This document shows, piece by piece, positions 27,875-37,799 of a stretch of 64,000 nucleotides of DNA (positions within the stretch are counted from its first letter, which is position 1; every line of letters starts with the position of its first letter). The position numbers and the translations under genes are program-made. The stretch covers positions 1 to 64,000 of the forward strand of contig NZ_QUET01000017.1 in NCBI RefSeq assembly GCF_003478445.1, given 5' to 3'. A model generated the notes under the pieces. It ran no database searches. It was given only the letters and a program-made list of their open reading frames with translations, and was not told the origin of the DNA. Source of the stretch: Roseburia sp. AM59-24XD. Lineage in GTDB: Bacteria; Bacillota; Clostridia; Lachnospirales; Lachnospiraceae.

Positions 27875-29056
27875 ATGGATATTCGGAAAGCTGACCAGCA
27901 TTTTATACATACCTACAACAGAAGCACTACCTTCGTCAGGGGTGAAGAAATGTATCTGATCAATGACGAAGGAAAGAAATATCTGGACATGGGTGCCGGC
28001 ATTGCCGTATCTGCACTCGGCTACAGTAACGAGGAGTACAAGCAGGGACTGAAGGATCAGGTCGATAAGCTGATCCACATCTCCAATCTCTACTTTAATG
28101 AACCTGCCGTAAAGGCGGCCAATTATCTCTGTGAGGCATCCGGAATGGATCGTGTCTTCTTCACCAACAGTGGAGCAGAAGCGATCGAGGGTGCGTTAAA
28201 GCTTGCCAGAAAATACGCACGCACCAAGAATCCGGACAACGGCGGCGAGATCATTGCGATGGAGCATTCCTTCCACGGTCGTACTATGGGAGCTCTTTCC
28301 GTCACAGGAACAAAGCATTACAGAGAACCGTTTGAACCGTTGATCGGCGGCGTTTCTTTCGCAGAATACAACAATCTGGACAGCGTGAAGGCTTTGATCA
28401 CATCGGACACCTGTGCCATTATTATGGAATCCTTACAGGGAGAGGGAGGTATCCATCCGGCTTCTGAGGATTTTATGAAGGGCGTTCGTGCACTCTGCGA
28501 TGAGAAAGGCATTCTTCTGATCCTCGACGAGATCCAGTGCGGTATGGGAAGAACCGGAAAGATGTTTGCATTCCAGCATTACGGTATCCTGCCGGATATC
28601 ATAACCAGTGCAAAGGCACTCGGCTGCGGTGTACCGGTCGGCGCATTCGCAGCAAAGGAAGAGATCGCACAGGCACTTGTTCCGGGCGACCACGGCACCA
28701 CCTACGGCGGCAATCCCCTTGCAACCGCAGCAGTCTGCAAGGTATTCGAGATTTACAAGAAGGATCATATTGTAGAACATGTCAATGAGCTTGCCCCATA
28801 TCTGATCGATAAGCTAAATGCTCTTGCCGCAAAGCATTCCTGCATTAAGGATGTCCGCGGAATTGGCTTCATGCAGGGAATTGAGCTTGACGTACCGGCA
28901 GGAGAGATTGTAGGTGCAGCTTTATCAAAGGGACTGATCCTGATCTCAGCCGGAACCAATATTATCCGTATCGTTCCTCCTCTTGTTGCCGGGAAGGAGC
29001 ATATCAACGAAATGTGTCGTATTTTAGATGAAATTTTTACGGAGAAAGGTATCTAA
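27875..29056 (+). CDS. argD: Acetylornithine aminotransferase
   Basis: 393-residue class III PLP aminotransferase that converts N-acetylglutamate semialdehyde to N-acetylornithine. It shows FTNSGAEAIEGALKLAR, the active-site stretch LILDEIQCGMGRTGKMFAFQHYG, and the PLP lysine in ITSAKALGCGVPVG. ATG 27875 is used because GGAGG (27864-27868) directly abuts ATG 27869. Last gene of the arginine unit, ended by a strong terminator at 29081. Confidence 0.95.
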   Translation: MDIRKADQHFIHTYNRSTTFVRGEEMYLINDEGKKYLDMGAGIAVSALGYSNEEYKQGLKDQVDKLIHISNLYFNEPAVKAANYLCEASGMDRVFFTNSGAEAIEGALKLARKYARTKNPDNGGEIIAMEHSFHGRTMGALSVTGTKHYREPFEPLIGGVSFAEYNNLDSVKALITSDTCAIIMESLQGEGGIHPASEDFMKGVRALCDEKGILLILDEIQCGMGRTGKMFAFQHYGILPDIITSAKALGCGVPVGAFAAKEEIAQALVPGDHGTTYGGNPLATAAVCKVFEIYKKDHIVEHVNELAPYLIDKLNALAAKHSCIKDVRGIGFMQGIELDVPAGEIVGAALSKGLILISAGTNIIRIVPPLVAGKEHINEMCRILDEIFTEKGI

Positions 29057-29080
29057 AACACTACCAGAAAAGCATATATC

Positions 29081-29110
29081 AATAGTGAGCCGAATGGCTC
29101 ACTATTTTTT
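29081..29110 (+). terminator. Terminator of the arginine operon
   Basis: Eleven-base stem AATAGTGAGCC / GGCTCACTATT with loop GAAT, then TTTT. Confidence 0.95.
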
Positions 29111-29199
29111 GTACAGCAATATAGTAGGTCTGTCCGCCTTATTGCTGTATAAAAGTAATGGATACGGGAAAACTAACCAAAACGAAGGGAGGTTTTTCC

Positions 29200-29634
29200 A
29201 TGTGGGGAATGATCATTTCACTGATATCCGGAATACTGATGAGTGTGCAGGGTGTCTTTAATACCGAGGTTACCAAGCAGACAAGTGTCTGGATCTCTGC
29301 CGCCTTTGTGCAGCTCACCGCACTGATCGTCTGCATTGCCGCCTGGCTTGTCACCGGAAGAGAGGGACAGATTGCCGGACTTATGCGTGTACATCCGCGT
29401 TATATGCTGCTTGGCGGCGTGATCGGTGCATTTATCACCTACACCGTGATCATCGGCATGAATCAGCTCGGACCGGCAAGAGCTGTTATGCTGATTGTCG
29501 CCGCACAGCTGATTGCCGCCTATCTGATCGAGCTGTTTGGTATGTTCGGGGTTGAAAAGGCAGGTTTTGACTGGCTGAAGCTTTTAGGAACCGCACTGTT
29601 TCTCGCCGGTATTATAATTTTTAAGAAAAATTAA
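29200..29634 (+). CDS. DMT-type membrane protein (YdcZ/DUF606)
   Basis: 144-residue protein with about five hydrophobic helices. The opening MIISLISGILMSVQGVFNT and the central GGVIGAFITYTVI with NQLGPARAVMLIVAAQLIAA match the small single-repeat DUF606 (YdcZ) family of the drug/metabolite transporter superfamily, which is thought to function as dimers. Substrate unknown. ATG 29200 follows GGGAGG at 29187-29192. It stands alone between the arginine terminator and the comEA promoter. Confidence 0.85.
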   Translation: MWGMIISLISGILMSVQGVFNTEVTKQTSVWISAAFVQLTALIVCIAAWLVTGREGQIAGLMRVHPRYMLLGGVIGAFITYTVIIGMNQLGPARAVMLIVAAQLIAAYLIELFGMFGVEKAGFDWLKLLGTALFLAGIIIFKKN

Positions 29635-29655
29635 GAAATTTTTAGGGTGGAGCTA

Positions 29656-29683
29656 TTGTTTTTTTGGCAGGATTCGTTAGAAT
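29656..29683 (+). promoter_or_regulatory. Candidate promoter before comEA
   Basis: TTGTTT (29656-29661), 16-base spacer, TAGAAT (29678-29683), followed by a second AT-rich TATAAA. Confidence 0.4.
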
Positions 29684-29745
29684 ATAAATAGATTCGCATT
29701 TTATCATGACATATATCTGCTGCGATTTCATTCGTAGGAGGTATT

Positions 29746-30357
29746 ATGAAACGACATACAATTATTACAATCATCATTTGTGCCTGTATTCTGGCGGCAT
29801 CCGGTTTTCTTTATCTGAGGACCGGCACAGACGCCTCCGGAAAGGCACAGGAATGGGCATCCGGCAGGGTAAGTGAGTCACCGCCTTCTGCCTCAGAGAC
29901 ATCCGCTTCTGAGAAGAAGGAGACTGGCATTGGGGAGTGTACAGTCTATATCTGCGGTGCCGTGAAGCACCCGGGAGTTTATCGTTTACACGGGGATGCC
30001 CGTGTTTGTGATGCCGTAGATGCTGCCGGAGGTCTGAGCCGTAAGGCCGATGCTTTCGCAGTTAATCAGGCGCGTCTTCTGACAGACGGGGAACAGATCA
30101 CAATTCCCCGCAAAGGAAAGAAATCTTCCACAAAGGGACGCACCGGCACCGATGACAAAGTATCCGGTCTTGTCAATATTAATCAGGCGGATCTTGCGGA
30201 ATTGATGACGCTTGCCGGGATCGGCGAGGCGAAAGCACAGCTGATCATCGATTACCGTACCGAGAATGGAAGCTTTTCTTCCATCGAGGACATTATGAAG
30301 ATATCCGGGATCAAAGAGGGGATTTATAACCGGATCAAAGATCAGATCACAATATAA
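29746..30357 (+). CDS. comEA: ComEA family DNA-binding competence protein
   Basis: 203-residue membrane-anchored DNA receptor. A signal anchor (IITIIICACILAASGFLYL, residues about 5-23) is followed by a low-complexity Ser/Glu linker, a SLBB domain (VYICGAVKHPGVYRLHG to ITIPRKGK) and a C-terminal helix-hairpin-helix pair (VNINQADLAELMTLAGIGEAKA and ILKISG-like repeat). It would bind incoming double-stranded DNA at the cell surface and hand it to ComEC, encoded four genes downstream. ATG follows AGGAGG. Confidence 0.92.
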   Translation: MKRHTIITIIICACILAASGFLYLRTGTDASGKAQEWASGRVSESPPSASETSASEKKETGIGECTVYICGAVKHPGVYRLHGDARVCDAVDAAGGLSRKADAFAVNQARLLTDGEQITIPRKGKKSSTKGRTGTDDKVSGLVNINQADLAELMTLAGIGEAKAQLIIDYRTENGSFSSIEDIMKISGIKEGIYNRIKDQITI

Positions 30358-30383
30358 TAAATGAAAGGTTTAGGGGAAGCGTT

Positions 30384-31072
30384 ATGGCGAGAAAGGTTCT
30401 GGTTGTTGACGATGAGAAGCTTATTGTAAAGGGAATCCGTTTCAGTCTGGAACAGGACGGAATGGAAGTGGATTGTGCCTATGATGGACAGGAGGCACTG
30501 GATTTGATCCACAAGAATGAATATGATGTCGTTCTGTTAGATGTCATGCTGCCGGTACTGACTGGTTTTGAGGTATGTCAGCAGGTACGGGAGTTTTCTG
30601 ATGTGCCGATCATTATGCTGACCGCCAAGGGCGATGATATGGATAAAATCCTTGGTCTTGAATATGGCGCAGACGATTACATCACAAAACCCTTTAACAT
30701 TCTCGAGGTCAAAGCCCGCATCAAGCGATCATCCGCCGGAGTAGTGCAGGGCATTCCCATGACGAGAACCCGAAGCTGCTTACATATGATGTTTTAAAGG
30801 TAGACTGTGACAGCCGCAGAGCCTATATTGATGAGAAGGAAGTAAATCTTACCGCAAAGGAGTTTGATCTTCTTGAGCTGCTCATGGTTCATCCGAATAA
30901 GGTATACAGCCGGGAGGAGCTTCTCAATACAGTCTGGGGTTATGATTATCCGGGCGATGTCAGAACTGTTGACGTGCATATCCGCCGTCTGCGTGAAAAA
31001 ATCGAAAGCAAACCAAGCGACCCGAAGTATATACATACGAAATGGGGCGTCGGCTATTATTTTCAGAAGTAG
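30384..31072 (+). pseudogene. OmpR-family response regulator, split by a one-base frameshift
   Basis: 229-residue winged-helix response regulator after repair. The receiver domain shows VVDDEKLIVKG, the phospho-acceptor Asp in VVLLDVMLP, and the switch Thr/Lys in MLTAKGDD and YITKPF. The frame breaks near 30734: AAGCG should read AAGGCG, giving [13 protein letters not shown]. The output domain from about 30790 to 31072 includes [39 protein letters not shown] and KWGVGYYF. It pairs with the kinase 57 bases downstream and resembles WalR/PhoP types. Signal unknown. Confidence 0.9.
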
Positions 31073-31129
31073 CCTGGGCGACGTTCGCAAGAATAAACTA
31101 TAGCCTTAAGTGGCAGGGAAGGGTGCGCT

Positions 31130-32560
31130 TTGAAACAATTTCTGGGCAGAGTTCTGTATTTTCTGCGTAGTATGCGGGTACAGGTACTGATTGTATTTTT
31201 GATGATGGGACTGGTTCCCTTATATCTTTTTTCTATTATTATAACAAATGCATATGAATCCAGACTGGTGTCCCAGCGTGTCGATGAACTGCAGTCTTAC
31301 GGAACCATGATCTCCAATCTGGTCGTTTCCTCCGGTTACCTGTCGATCACGACAGCGAGGAGGTCAGGGAGGAGGTTGCACAGATTGCAGAGATCTATCA
31401 GGGACGCATTATTCTGGTCGATCAGAATCTTCGGATCATTCACGACACATATGTCTTGAGGACGGCAAAACCGTTATTTCGACCGAGGTTGTCAAATGCT
31501 TCGGCGGCTCCGACGGCAAGTACATAAACGAACTCGGAGAGTATGTCCAGCTTACAATGCCGATCGTCAACTCCGGCAAGCAGTCGACCGATGGCGTTGT
31601 GATCATGAGCTTTTCCATGAAGAGCCTTCACATGATGGCAGATACCGTCAAGCGTAAGGTCTACATCGTGTTGTTGATCTTAACGATCCTTATCGTTCTC
31701 GGTGCCGTTCTTTATTCCACCCTTCTGGCACGTCCGCTCAAGCAGATCACGTCATCAATCAACGAGATCTCTCAGGGCGATATGAACGTCAAGCTGCATA
31801 TGCATGGTTTCTCGGAGATCAGCAGTATTTCCGACTCCTTTAACCAGATGATTGATGTTATCCAGAATCAGGACACGGCGAGACAGGAGTTTGTATCAAA
31901 CGTTTCCCATGAGTTAAAAACCCCGATCGCATCTATGAAGGTACTTGCTGATTCCCTGCTTTCCCAGGAAGCATGCCGGAGGAAATTTACCGTGAGTTTC
32001 TGGGAGACATCACCAACGAGATCGAGCGTATGACCAAGATTATCAACGACCTTCTTTCCATGGTCAAGATGGACAAGAATACCTCGCAGATGGAGGTCGT
32101 CAACACCAGCATCAACGATCTGTTAGAGCAGCTTTTAAAACGTCTTCGTCCGATTGCTGCCAAGCGCAATATCGAATTGATCTACGAAAGCTATCGACCT
32201 GTAATGGCAGATATCGATGAGACGAAAATGTCCATCGCCCTCAATAACCTGATTGAAAACGCCATCAAGTACAACTACGACGATGGCTGGGTGCGTGTAA
32301 CATTAAATGCCGATCACAAATTTTTCTATGTGACGGTTCAGGATTCCGGAGTCGGTATTCCTGAGGATGTTCAGGATAATGTCTTTGAACGTTTCTACCG
32401 TGTTGACAAGGCACGCTCCAGAGACACCGGAGGTACCGGTCTTGGTCTTTCCCTGACCAGAAGTGCCGTACTTTTGCACCGTGGTTCGATCAAACTTTAC
32501 AGCAAAGAGAAGGAAGGAACTACGTTTACTGTTCGTATTCCTCTGACCTATGTTCCATAA
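31130..32560 (+). pseudogene. Sensor histidine kinase, broken by three one-base frameshifts
   Basis: 477-residue membrane histidine kinase after repair. Two membrane helices (about residues 12-34 and 170-195) flank an extracytoplasmic sensor domain. Then come HAMP (LARPLKQITSSINEISQGDM), the HisKA phospho-acceptor (FVSNVSHELKTPIASMK) and HATPase with NLIENAIKYN, DSGVGIPEDVQ and GGTGLGLSL. The breaks lie near 31350 (TCGATC for TCGGATC), 31461 (TTGAGG for TTGGAGG) and 31971 (GAAGCA for GAAGGCA); each is repaired by one G. Start is TTG 31130 after GGAAGGG. Partner of the preceding regulator. Confidence 0.88.
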
Positions 32561-32593
32561 TAATCAATAACCACCCACAAAGGAGTAGAAGAT

Positions 32594-33573
32594 ATGTCAT
32601 GCAACATGTGTATGCCGGCAAAATATAAATCCATACTTCGACTCGGCACGACTGCCGCAGTCCTTCTTTTAGTACTCCTTTTCTGTGGAGGTTGTTCTTT
32701 CCACAAGGAAGAAGAATATACCGGCTACTATGTGTTCTGTCCGGATGCCAACGAGACAAAGGTGGGATATGAAAAGTACACACCGACATCGCGCAAGCGG
32801 GATGATCTCGTCAGCGAATTTCTGAAACGGCTGCAGTCTGAGCCTAAAGATATCGGTCTGCGAAAGGCTCTGCCGGACGATGTCAAAGTGGACGAGTTTA
32901 TGTTCGAAGATTCCGGTCAGCTCACGTTGTATCTAAGCTCCGGTTATGGCAAGCTAAAGGGTGTTTCCGAGATACTGCGGCGTGCCGCCATCGTTAAGAC
33001 CCTATGTCAGATCCGTGGTGTAAGCAGCGTTCAGTTCTATGTATCCGGTCAGCCACTCACCGACTCCATCTTGAAGCCGTGGGTTATATGACCGCAGACA
33101 GCTTCATTGATAACACCGGTGGCGAGACCACCTACAAACAAAAAGCAACACTGAATATGTATTTTGGCAACAAGGCGGGCGACCATCTTGTCAAGGTTCC
33201 TGTAGATATCACCTATGATGCCACGATTCCGTTAGAGCAGCTTGCTGTGGAGCAGCTCATCCGAGGACCATATTCCATTGACGTCGTTGATTCGGATCAG
33301 ATCAAGGCAACAATTCCTGAGAAGACACAGCTCAATAAGATTTCCGTCAAGGAAAACACCTGCTATGTCGACTTTTCCGAGGAATTTCTGAATAAACGTA
33401 CGAATATTTCAGCCGAAGCCACGATCTACTCGGTGGTGGACACCCTTGTTGGGTTATCCAACATCAACAAGGTGCAGTTCAGCATCAACGGTGAACAGGT
33501 ACTCTTATACAACGATACGATTGATTTCGGTTCCGCCTTTGAACGTAATCTGGACATTGTGATCCAGAACTAG
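32594..33573 (+). pseudogene. GerMN-domain lipoprotein, split by a one-base frameshift
   Basis: 326-residue lipoprotein after repair with two GerMN (sporulation/germination) domains. The signal peptide ends in LFCGGC. The first domain runs through DDLVSEFLKRLQSEP to GVSSVQFYVSGQPL and the second through TIPLEQLAVEQLIRGPY to INKVQFSINGEQV. The frame breaks near 33080: CCGTGGG should read CCGGTGGG, giving SILKPVGYMTADSF. GerM-like proteins sit at the spore/cell-wall interface or are lipoproteins of two-component operons such as LpqB-type; here the sensor kinase gene directly upstream favours the latter. Confidence 0.85.
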
Positions 33574-33581
33574 GAGGGGAG

Positions 33582-36008
33582 ATTATCAAACGACCATTTA
33601 TCTGGATTTTATCCGGAACGATATTATTATTTCTTTTATACCGGACCATTGCTTCCGAGAGGGATGATGCCCGGTATTATTGTTTTCAGGGCATATTTGA
33701 AGAACAAGCCCGAGCACACGTCACCGGATGTATCGACCAGATCTGTCCGGAGCAGGGCAGACAGGACCGGACATCCTGTTATCTGAAGGACTGCCGGATC
33801 CGGCTGGACGGTCAGAATACAATCTATTACCAGTCAAAACTCTATGTCGTGTTAAACGATAAAACGGTACTTCATCCGGGCAATACCGCTTCACTGACCG
33901 GTTCACTGCAGGAGATTATGACAGCGACAAATCCCGGCATGTTTGACCGCCGTGAATATTACAAAGAAAAGGGTGTTTACTATGAGCTTCGTGCCACAAC
34001 GCTGCAGATCACCTCTTCCCGGACTAATCCGGTCAAAGACCTTTTGTACCGGCTCAGAAACCGGATGGGAGAGGTTTACACGACTTCGCTGCCCGCCAAG
34101 GAAAGCGGCATTGTTTCAGCAATGATCCTCGGCGACAAGTCGTTACTTGATATTGACATCCGACAGCTCTATCAGGAGAGCGGGATCGGTCATCTGCTCG
34201 CGATCAGCGGTCTTCATGTCTCGATTCTGTGCATGGCACTGATCCGTTTTTTCAAACATACCGGCATTTCCGAACGCATCTTTATTCCTGCCGGTATCGG
34301 ACTGGTTCTTGCATACGGACAGATGACCGACTTCAGCATTTCCACAAGCCGTGCCGTGATCATGATGATCCTGCTTCTTGCGGCAGATCTGTTCGAGCGG
34401 ACTTACGATGGCAAAAATTCTCTGGCGATTGCCGCCGTGATCATTTTGCTCCAAAAGCCCTTTGCTCTGTTTTCCTGCAGTTTTCTTTTATCCTTCGGAG
34501 CCATGGCAGGGATCTATTTCATTGTCCCGTTTTTGGTACAGATCTGGTCCGGCGATTCCTGGCAAAAGCACCGCAAAAGACGTCAAAGACATTTTTCCGA
34601 CCGCGAGCTTTGCGCCAACCATCCCCGGATCGGTGCAGGAATACTTTTTATCAGACAGAGAGCGTCGACCGCCGCCGGGATGCTTCTGATCAGCAGCGCC
34701 ATCCAGCTTACGACACTACCGGTGATTCTTTACTTTTTTTCAGAGGTTCCCCTGTATGGAATCCTCATCAATCTGCTTGTGATTCCACTTGCCGCCTTAC
34801 TGGTAATTCTTTCCTTTCTCGGAGGTCTTACCGGATGCATCTGTCCGATATTTGGGACATTTCTTTTATCGACAGTTTACTGGCTGCTCTCACTATACGA
34901 AAAGCTCTGCCAGCTTTTTAAGAGACTGCCCGGTCACGTCCTGATTCTCGGTCGTCCTGCCGTCTGGCAGATTATTTTGTATTATATTCTGTTATGCGGT
35001 CTTTTGCTGTGGATGCGGCGGCGGTCAAAGCAGATTGATGAGCTCGAGTATCAGCACAGCGCTGCCCTTGCGACCTCCGTGCGAAGATACCGCCGCCTCG
35101 CCGGACAGGTTATTCCATTCGTTCTTATTCTTGTCCTGCTGCCGGTTCCGTCAGGCTCTCTTGAGATTGTGGTTCTTGACGTCGGGCAGGGAGACGGGAT
35201 CTATCTTCATACGCCATCCGGGCAGAACATTCTTGTGGACGGCGGAAGTACCAGCGAAAACCAGGTAGGGAAGTACCGGATCCTTCCGTTTCTCAAGACC
35301 CGCGGAATCCGCTATATCAATTATATGATCGCCACACATGCGGACGAGGATCATATCAACGGTCTTGCCGAGCTTATGCAGATGAGCGGGGACAGCTACC
35401 GGATCGGCACACTTCTTCTGCCGGATGTAGCAGACAAAGCACAGGAGGGATATCAGCTTCTGATACAGACGGCGCAGACCAAAAATATTACTGTTGCTTA
35501 TCTTTCCTCCGGTGCAAATCTTACATACGGAGCACTTTCCCTGCTCTGCCTGAATCCCCCCTCCGGCTCCGGCTTTTCCTCCGCCAATGACGAATCCATT
35601 GTTCTGAGTCTTCGCTATAATGACTTTTCCTGTCTTTTGACCGGAGACCTGGCCGGAGAAGGAGAAGAGGAGGTACGCCGTATCCTTGCGTCTGCCTCCC
35701 TCCGAAAAGCCTACAACATCCCGGAGCATTATACGTTACTAAAGATTGCGCATCACGGCTCCAAAAACTCCTCCGATGAAGAACTGTTGTCCCTGATCCG
35801 TCCGGAATACGCCCTGATCTCCTGTGGCAGACATAACCGGTACGGACATCCCCACAAGGAGCTTTTGCAGCGTCTGAAAAATTGCCATGCCGGGATTTTT
35901 CGTACCGATCAGTCGGGTGCACTGACTGTCACTGTCAAGCGCCGGGTGACAATTCGCGGATATCTCGATAAAACGCCATCAAAGCTTGCGCGTATATTGT
36001 TTCCTTAA
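33582..36008 (+). CDS. comEC: ComEC/Rec2 DNA internalisation channel
   Basis: About 808-residue membrane protein that carries single-stranded DNA across the membrane. An N-terminal membrane helix (WILSGTILLFLLYRT), an extracellular OB-like domain, the competence core (KESGIVSAMILGDKSLLD, HLLAISGLHVSIL) with about ten helices, and a C-terminal metallo-beta-lactamase-like nuclease (LDVGQGDGIYL, THADEDH) are all in order. No ATG, GTG or TTG lies near the start: coding-like sequence begins right after AGGAGG (33573-33578), with ATT 33582 the best-placed codon. The first standard start is GTG 33849, which would delete the first helix. A base error at the start codon is possible. Confidence 0.88.
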   Translation: MIKRPFIWILSGTILLFLLYRTIASERDDARYYCFQGIFEEQARAHVTGCIDQICPEQGRQDRTSCYLKDCRIRLDGQNTIYYQSKLYVVLNDKTVLHPGNTASLTGSLQEIMTATNPGMFDRREYYKEKGVYYELRATTLQITSSRTNPVKDLLYRLRNRMGEVYTTSLPAKESGIVSAMILGDKSLLDIDIRQLYQESGIGHLLAISGLHVSILCMALIRFFKHTGISERIFIPAGIGLVLAYGQMTDFSISTSRAVIMMILLLAADLFERTYDGKNSLAIAAVIILLQKPFALFSCSFLLSFGAMAGIYFIVPFLVQIWSGDSWQKHRKRRQRHFSDRELCANHPRIGAGILFIRQRASTAAGMLLISSAIQLTTLPVILYFFSEVPLYGILINLLVIPLAALLVILSFLGGLTGCICPIFGTFLLSTVYWLLSLYEKLCQLFKRLPGHVLILGRPAVWQIILYYILLCGLLLWMRRRSKQIDELEYQHSAALATSVRRYRRLAGQVIPFVLILVLLPVPSGSLEIVVLDVGQGDGIYLHTPSGQNILVDGGSTSENQVGKYRILPFLKTRGIRYINYMIATHADEDHINGLAELMQMSGDSYRIGTLLLPDVADKAQEGYQLLIQTAQTKNITVAYLSSGANLTYGALSLLCLNPPSGSGFSSANDESIVLSLRYNDFSCLLTGDLAGEGEEEVRRILASASLRKAYNIPEHYTLLKIAHHGSKNSSDEELLSLIRPEYALISCGRHNRYGHPHKELLQRLKNCHAGIFRTDQSGALTVTVKRRVTIRGYLDKTPSKLARILFP

Positions 36009-36015
36009 AAAATAA

Positions 36016-36044
36016 ATGACAAACAATTTTCTTTGTGCTACAAT
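36016..36044 (+). promoter_or_regulatory. Promoter of the purM-purN-purD genes
   Basis: ATGACA (36016-36021), 17-base spacer, TACAAT (36039-36044), just after comEC. Confidence 0.55.
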
Positions 36045-36096
36045 AATAATATCTTTGATTAAGTGAAGATATAAATACAAACAGAGGAGGCTTATC

Positions 36097-37124
36097 ATGG
36101 ACTACAAGAATGCAGGCGTTGACATTGAGGCGGGCTATAAGGCAGTAGAGCTTATGAAAAAGCATGTTGCCAGCACAATGAGAAGTGAGGTGCTGACAGA
36201 TATTGGTGGATTTTCGGGGGCATTTTCCCTGGACAGTTTTAAGGGGATGGAGCATCCGACTCTGGTTTCCGGTACAGACGGAGTAGGAACCAAGTTAAAA
36301 ATTGCCTTTGAGTTGGACAAGCACGACACGATTGGCATCGACTGCGTGGCAATGTGTGTAAACGACATTGCATGTGCCGGTGGAGAGCCATTATTTTTCT
36401 TAGATTATATCGCATGCGGCAAGAACGAGCCCGAGAAGATTGCACAAATCGTGAGCGGTGTTGCAGAAGGGTGTCGTCAATCTGACGCTGCGCTGATCGG
36501 TGGTGAGACAGCAGAGATGCCGGGCTTTTATCCGGTTGACGAGTATGATCTTGCCGGTTTTGCCGTTGGTATCGTAGACAGAGACAAGATGATCACAGGA
36601 AAGACTATCGCAAAGGGAGACGTACTGGTAGGAATCGCTTCCTCCGGAATTCACAGCAACGGTTATTCTCTGGTTCGTAAGGTTTTCGATATCAAGAAAG
36701 ACAATCTGAACCGTTCTTATGAATGTCTCGGCGGCAAGACACTGGGTGAGACGATCCTCACACCAACCATTATCTATGTTAAGGCATTAAAGAGCGTCAA
36801 AGAGGGCGGTGTAACGATCAAGGGCTGCAGCCACATCACAGGCGGCGGATTCTATGAGAATATCCCTAGAATGCTTCATGAGGCGTTCGTGCCAGGGTAA
36901 AGGCAGACAGCTATCCGATCCCTCCGATCTTTGATATGCTTTCCAAAGATGGTAACATCGCCAAAGAGATGATGTACAACACCTACAACATGGGTATCGG
37001 TATGCTTCTCGCTGTAGACGCAGCAGACGCTGATAAAACAGTTGAGCTTGTTAACAAGTCCGGTCAGAAGGCATTTATCGTTGGTGAGATTGCAGAGGGC
37101 GAAAAGGGAATCGATCTGGTATAA
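36097..37124 (+). pseudogene. purM: Phosphoribosylaminoimidazole synthetase (AIR synthase), one-base frameshift
   Basis: 342-residue AIR synthase after repair; closes FGAM to AIR in purine synthesis. Visible are [31 protein letters not shown], the metal/ATP motif [34 protein letters not shown] and [14 protein letters not shown]. The frame breaks near 36884: GAGGCG should read GAGGGCG, giving [22 protein letters not shown]. The gene then continues to 37124 (MMYNTYNMGIGM is the conserved MxxTFNMGVGM site). With one added base the length is divisible by three. Loss of AIR synthase would make purine synthesis fail, so a sequence error is likelier than decay. Confidence 0.93.
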
Positions 37125-37158
37125 AATTCCCGCAGACAGCACAATATGGAGGAGACTT

Positions 37159-37794
37159 ATGCAGAAGATTGCAGTATGTGTATCCGGTGGAGGAACAAAC
37201 CTTCAGGCGATCATCGATGCTGTTTCAGACGGCACCATTCATAATACAGAGATTGCTGTTGTCATCAGCAACAAAGAAAACGCATATGCTCTGGAGCGCG
37301 CTGCAGCCGCAGGCATTCCGGCAAAATGCATCAATCCAAAGTCCTTTGATTCCAGGGACGACTTTGCAGACGCAATGTTACATACATTAGACGAATATCA
37401 TATCGATCTGGTGGTACTTGCCGGTTATCTGGTGATCGTACCTGCCAAAATGATCGAGACATATCATAACCGTATCATTAACATTCATCCATCCCTGATC
37501 CCGGCACACTGCGGTATGGGATATTACGGTCTTAAGGTTCATGAGAGCGTCCTTTCCATGGGCAACAAGGTAACCGGAGCAACCGTTCATTTCGTGGATG
37601 AAAAGGCAGACCATGGTCCGATCATTTTGCAGAAGGCTGTTGAGGTTCATGAGGGAGATACCCCTGAGATCCTCCAGCGCCGTGTTATGGAACAGGCAGA
37701 GTGGAAGATTCTTCCAAAGGCAATTGATCTGATCGGTGCCGGAAAAGTAACTGTAGAAGACGGCATTGCACACATCAAGGAACAGGAGGCATAG
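37159..37794 (+). CDS. purN: Phosphoribosylglycinamide formyltransferase
   Basis: 211-residue 10-formyl-THF-dependent GAR transformylase. The phosphate loop VCVSGGGTNLQAII, the Cys/Asn region VISNKENAYALERA, the catalytic NIHPSLIP with its Asn and His, and the Asp in VDEKADHGPIILQ are present. ATG 37159 lies 6 bases after GGAGG (the frame is open further upstream, inside purM, but that part is not protein-like). It lies between purM and purD, the standard order. Confidence 0.96.
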   Translation: MQKIAVCVSGGGTNLQAIIDAVSDGTIHNTEIAVVISNKENAYALERAAAAGIPAKCINPKSFDSRDDFADAMLHTLDEYHIDLVVLAGYLVIVPAKMIETYHNRIINIHPSLIPAHCGMGYYGLKVHESVLSMGNKVTGATVHFVDEKADHGPIILQKAVEVHEGDTPEILQRRVMEQAEWKILPKAIDLIGAGKVTVEDGIAHIKEQEA

Positions 37795-37799
37795 ACATT

